Below are positions 5,275-6,175 of a stretch of DNA of 6,175 bases, in pieces. Position numbers and translations under genes: made by a program. Source of the stretch: Actinomycetes bacterium (GTDB lineage Bacteria; Actinomycetota; Acidimicrobiia; Acidimicrobiales; RAAP-2); contig JAKABC010000101.1 of the NCBI GenBank assembly GCA_021802025.1, positions 1-6,175 on the forward strand, in the 5' to 3' direction. The stretch's first letter is position 1; every line of letters starts with the position of its first letter. The notes beneath the pieces were generated by a model. It had not been told where the DNA came from. It was given only the letters and a program-made list of their open reading frames with translations, and made no database searches.

Positions 5275-6175
5275 GTGAGCGATCCCGGCGACGTCCTCGG
5301 CCAACCACCCCCGGTCGCGACGCCGGCCCCGCTCTCGCGCAACCGCAACTTCCGCCTGGTGTGGATCGGCCAGGTCCTCTCAGGGCTCGGCACCGAGTTC
5401 GGCTTCCTCGCCTACCCCTTGTTGATCCTCGCCCTCACGGGCTCGGCGGTGCTGGCCGGCACCGTCGCCACCGTCACCTCACTGGTCGCGTTCACCGTGC
5501 GCCTGCCGGCCGGGGCCCTCGTCGACCGGTGGGACCGTCGGCTCACGATGATCGCCTGTGACGGGGTCCGCACCCTGACTCTGGCGGCGCTCGCGGGGCT
5601 CGTGGCGACCCACCACGTCACCTGGTGGGTCGTGCTCGTCGCGGCCACGATCGACCGGGTGGGTGACACCCTCTTCACCCCCGCCTCCAACGCGGCCCTG
5701 CCGGCGATCGTCCACGACAGCCAGCTGGAGAGCGCGTGGGCCGCCTCTGAGGGGCGCCAGTACGGGGCGAGCCTGATCGGCCCGGCGCTCGGCGGCGTCC
5801 TCTACGGGATCGCCCGGACCCTCCCTTTCCTCGCCGACGCCGTCTCCTACGGCGTCTCGGTCGCGACCTCGAGCGCCCTCACGGGCCGCTTCACCCCCGA
5901 GCGCGACCGGCCCCGGGCCAACCTCTGGCGCGAGACGATCGAGGGCGTCCGCTTCACCCTGGGTAACCCCCTCCTACGCGCCGTCGTCATCCAGGCGCCG
6001 CTCATCAACTTCGCGATCAACGGTGCGCTCTTCACGGTGATCCTGGGGCTGCGCCTGCACGGCGCCTCGGCGGGCGTCGTCGGACTGACCGAGGCCCTGG
6101 CCATGAGCGGCGGACTCGTGGGGGCCATCCTCTCGTCGCGGATCCAGCCCCACCTCACCTTGACCCGGGCGGTCA
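5275..6175 (+). CDS. MFS transporter (MFS_3 / EntS-like drug or metabolite exporter), C-terminus cut by window
   Basis: The first 300 residues of a major facilitator superfamily transporter of the inner membrane. After a Pro-rich cytoplasmic lead come NFRLVWIGQVLSGLGTEFG and a first hydrophobic pair (about 27-58 and 60-82). MFS motif A, G80-ALVDRWDRR, sits in the expected loop between helices 2 and 3. Further helices lie at about 97-111, 115-128, 163-180 and 186-203. A charged cytoplasmic loop (about 205-225) precedes helices of the second half (from about 233). The motif ASNAALPAIV, with GPALGGVLYG after it, is typical of the branch containing EntS and macrolide-efflux-like proteins. Substrate is unknown and may be unrelated to sulfur. 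GTG 5275 was chosen as the first start in frame after cysN, 15 nt downstream, although no ribosome site is evident. The reading frame stays open to the last base. Confidence 0.85.
   Translation, partial: MSDPGDVLGQPPPVATPAPLSRNRNFRLVWIGQVLSGLGTEFGFLAYPLLILALTGSAVLAGTVATVTSLVAFTVRLPAGALVDRWDRRLTMIACDGVRTLTLAALAGLVATHHVTWWVVLVAATIDRVGDTLFTPASNAALPAIVHDSQLESAWAASEGRQYGASLIGPALGGVLYGIARTLPFLADAVSYGVSVATSSALTGRFTPERDRPRANLWRETIEGVRFTLGNPLLRAVVIQAPLINFAINGALFTVILGLRLHGASAGVVGLTEALAMSGGLVGAILSSRIQPHLTLTRAV

Noticed and set aside
3019..5304. Long open frame on the minus strand opposite cysD and cysN (761 codons)
   Set aside because: It is antisense to two genes with full family motifs. Its composition is Gly/Ala/Arg/Val/His-rich with no recognisable domain, as expected from the mirror of GC-rich codons.

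Overview
The window looks like chromosomal DNA of a high-GC actinobacterium. The main evidence is a set of very GC-rich genes, a CysH that reads like the mycobacterial enzyme, a SepX/GlpR-like membrane protein (a family known from Actinobacteria), and a tRNA gene that does not encode CCA. The pattern would fit a deep-branching group such as Acidimicrobiia, but the sequence alone does not settle this.

Left part (1 to about 1290): an accessory-looking segment that is clearly less GC-rich than the rest. Bases 181-240 are about 42% G+C and 901-960 about 45%, against about 80% for 4081-4140 in cysN. It carries a MNT/HEPN toxin-antitoxin pair. The first gene encodes an XRE helix-turn-helix domain fused to a MntA-type nucleotidyltransferase with an intact GSX10DXD motif. 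The second, joined by a TTGA stop/start overlap, encodes a HepT-type HEPN toxin with an intact RX4HXY motif but an in-frame TGA after codon 83. Family-like sequence resumes in the same frame directly after the TGA, so the toxin gene is truncated and the module may be decaying. An 8+8 bp inverted repeat lies upstream.

Middle (1293-2255, minus strand): a complete tRNA-Ala(CGC) with the G3-U70 identity pair, whose 3' end faces the toxin-antitoxin segment. Only 14 nt upstream of it ends a SepX/GlpR-like divisome membrane protein gene.

Right part (2329-5259): assimilatory sulfate reduction genes arranged around a 57-bp divergent promoter region. cysH (minus strand) is read one way and cysD-cysN (plus strand, directly abutting) the other. 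A perfect 8-5-8 inverted repeat sits in that region and overlaps -10-like hexamers for both directions. CysDN makes APS from sulfate, and CysH would reduce it to sulfite. CysN has no fused CysC kinase and no cysC is seen here, which suits direct APS reduction. However, CysH has Met where the fourth cysteine of the usual CC...CxxC iron-sulfur ligand set should be.

Right edge (5275-6175): the first 300 codons of an MFS transporter, starting 15 nt after cysN and cut off by the window end.

I found no CRISPR array, insertion sequence, integrase or rRNA. The most noteworthy items are the nonsense-truncated HepT, the Cys-to-Met change in CysH, and the shared palindrome between cysH and cysD.
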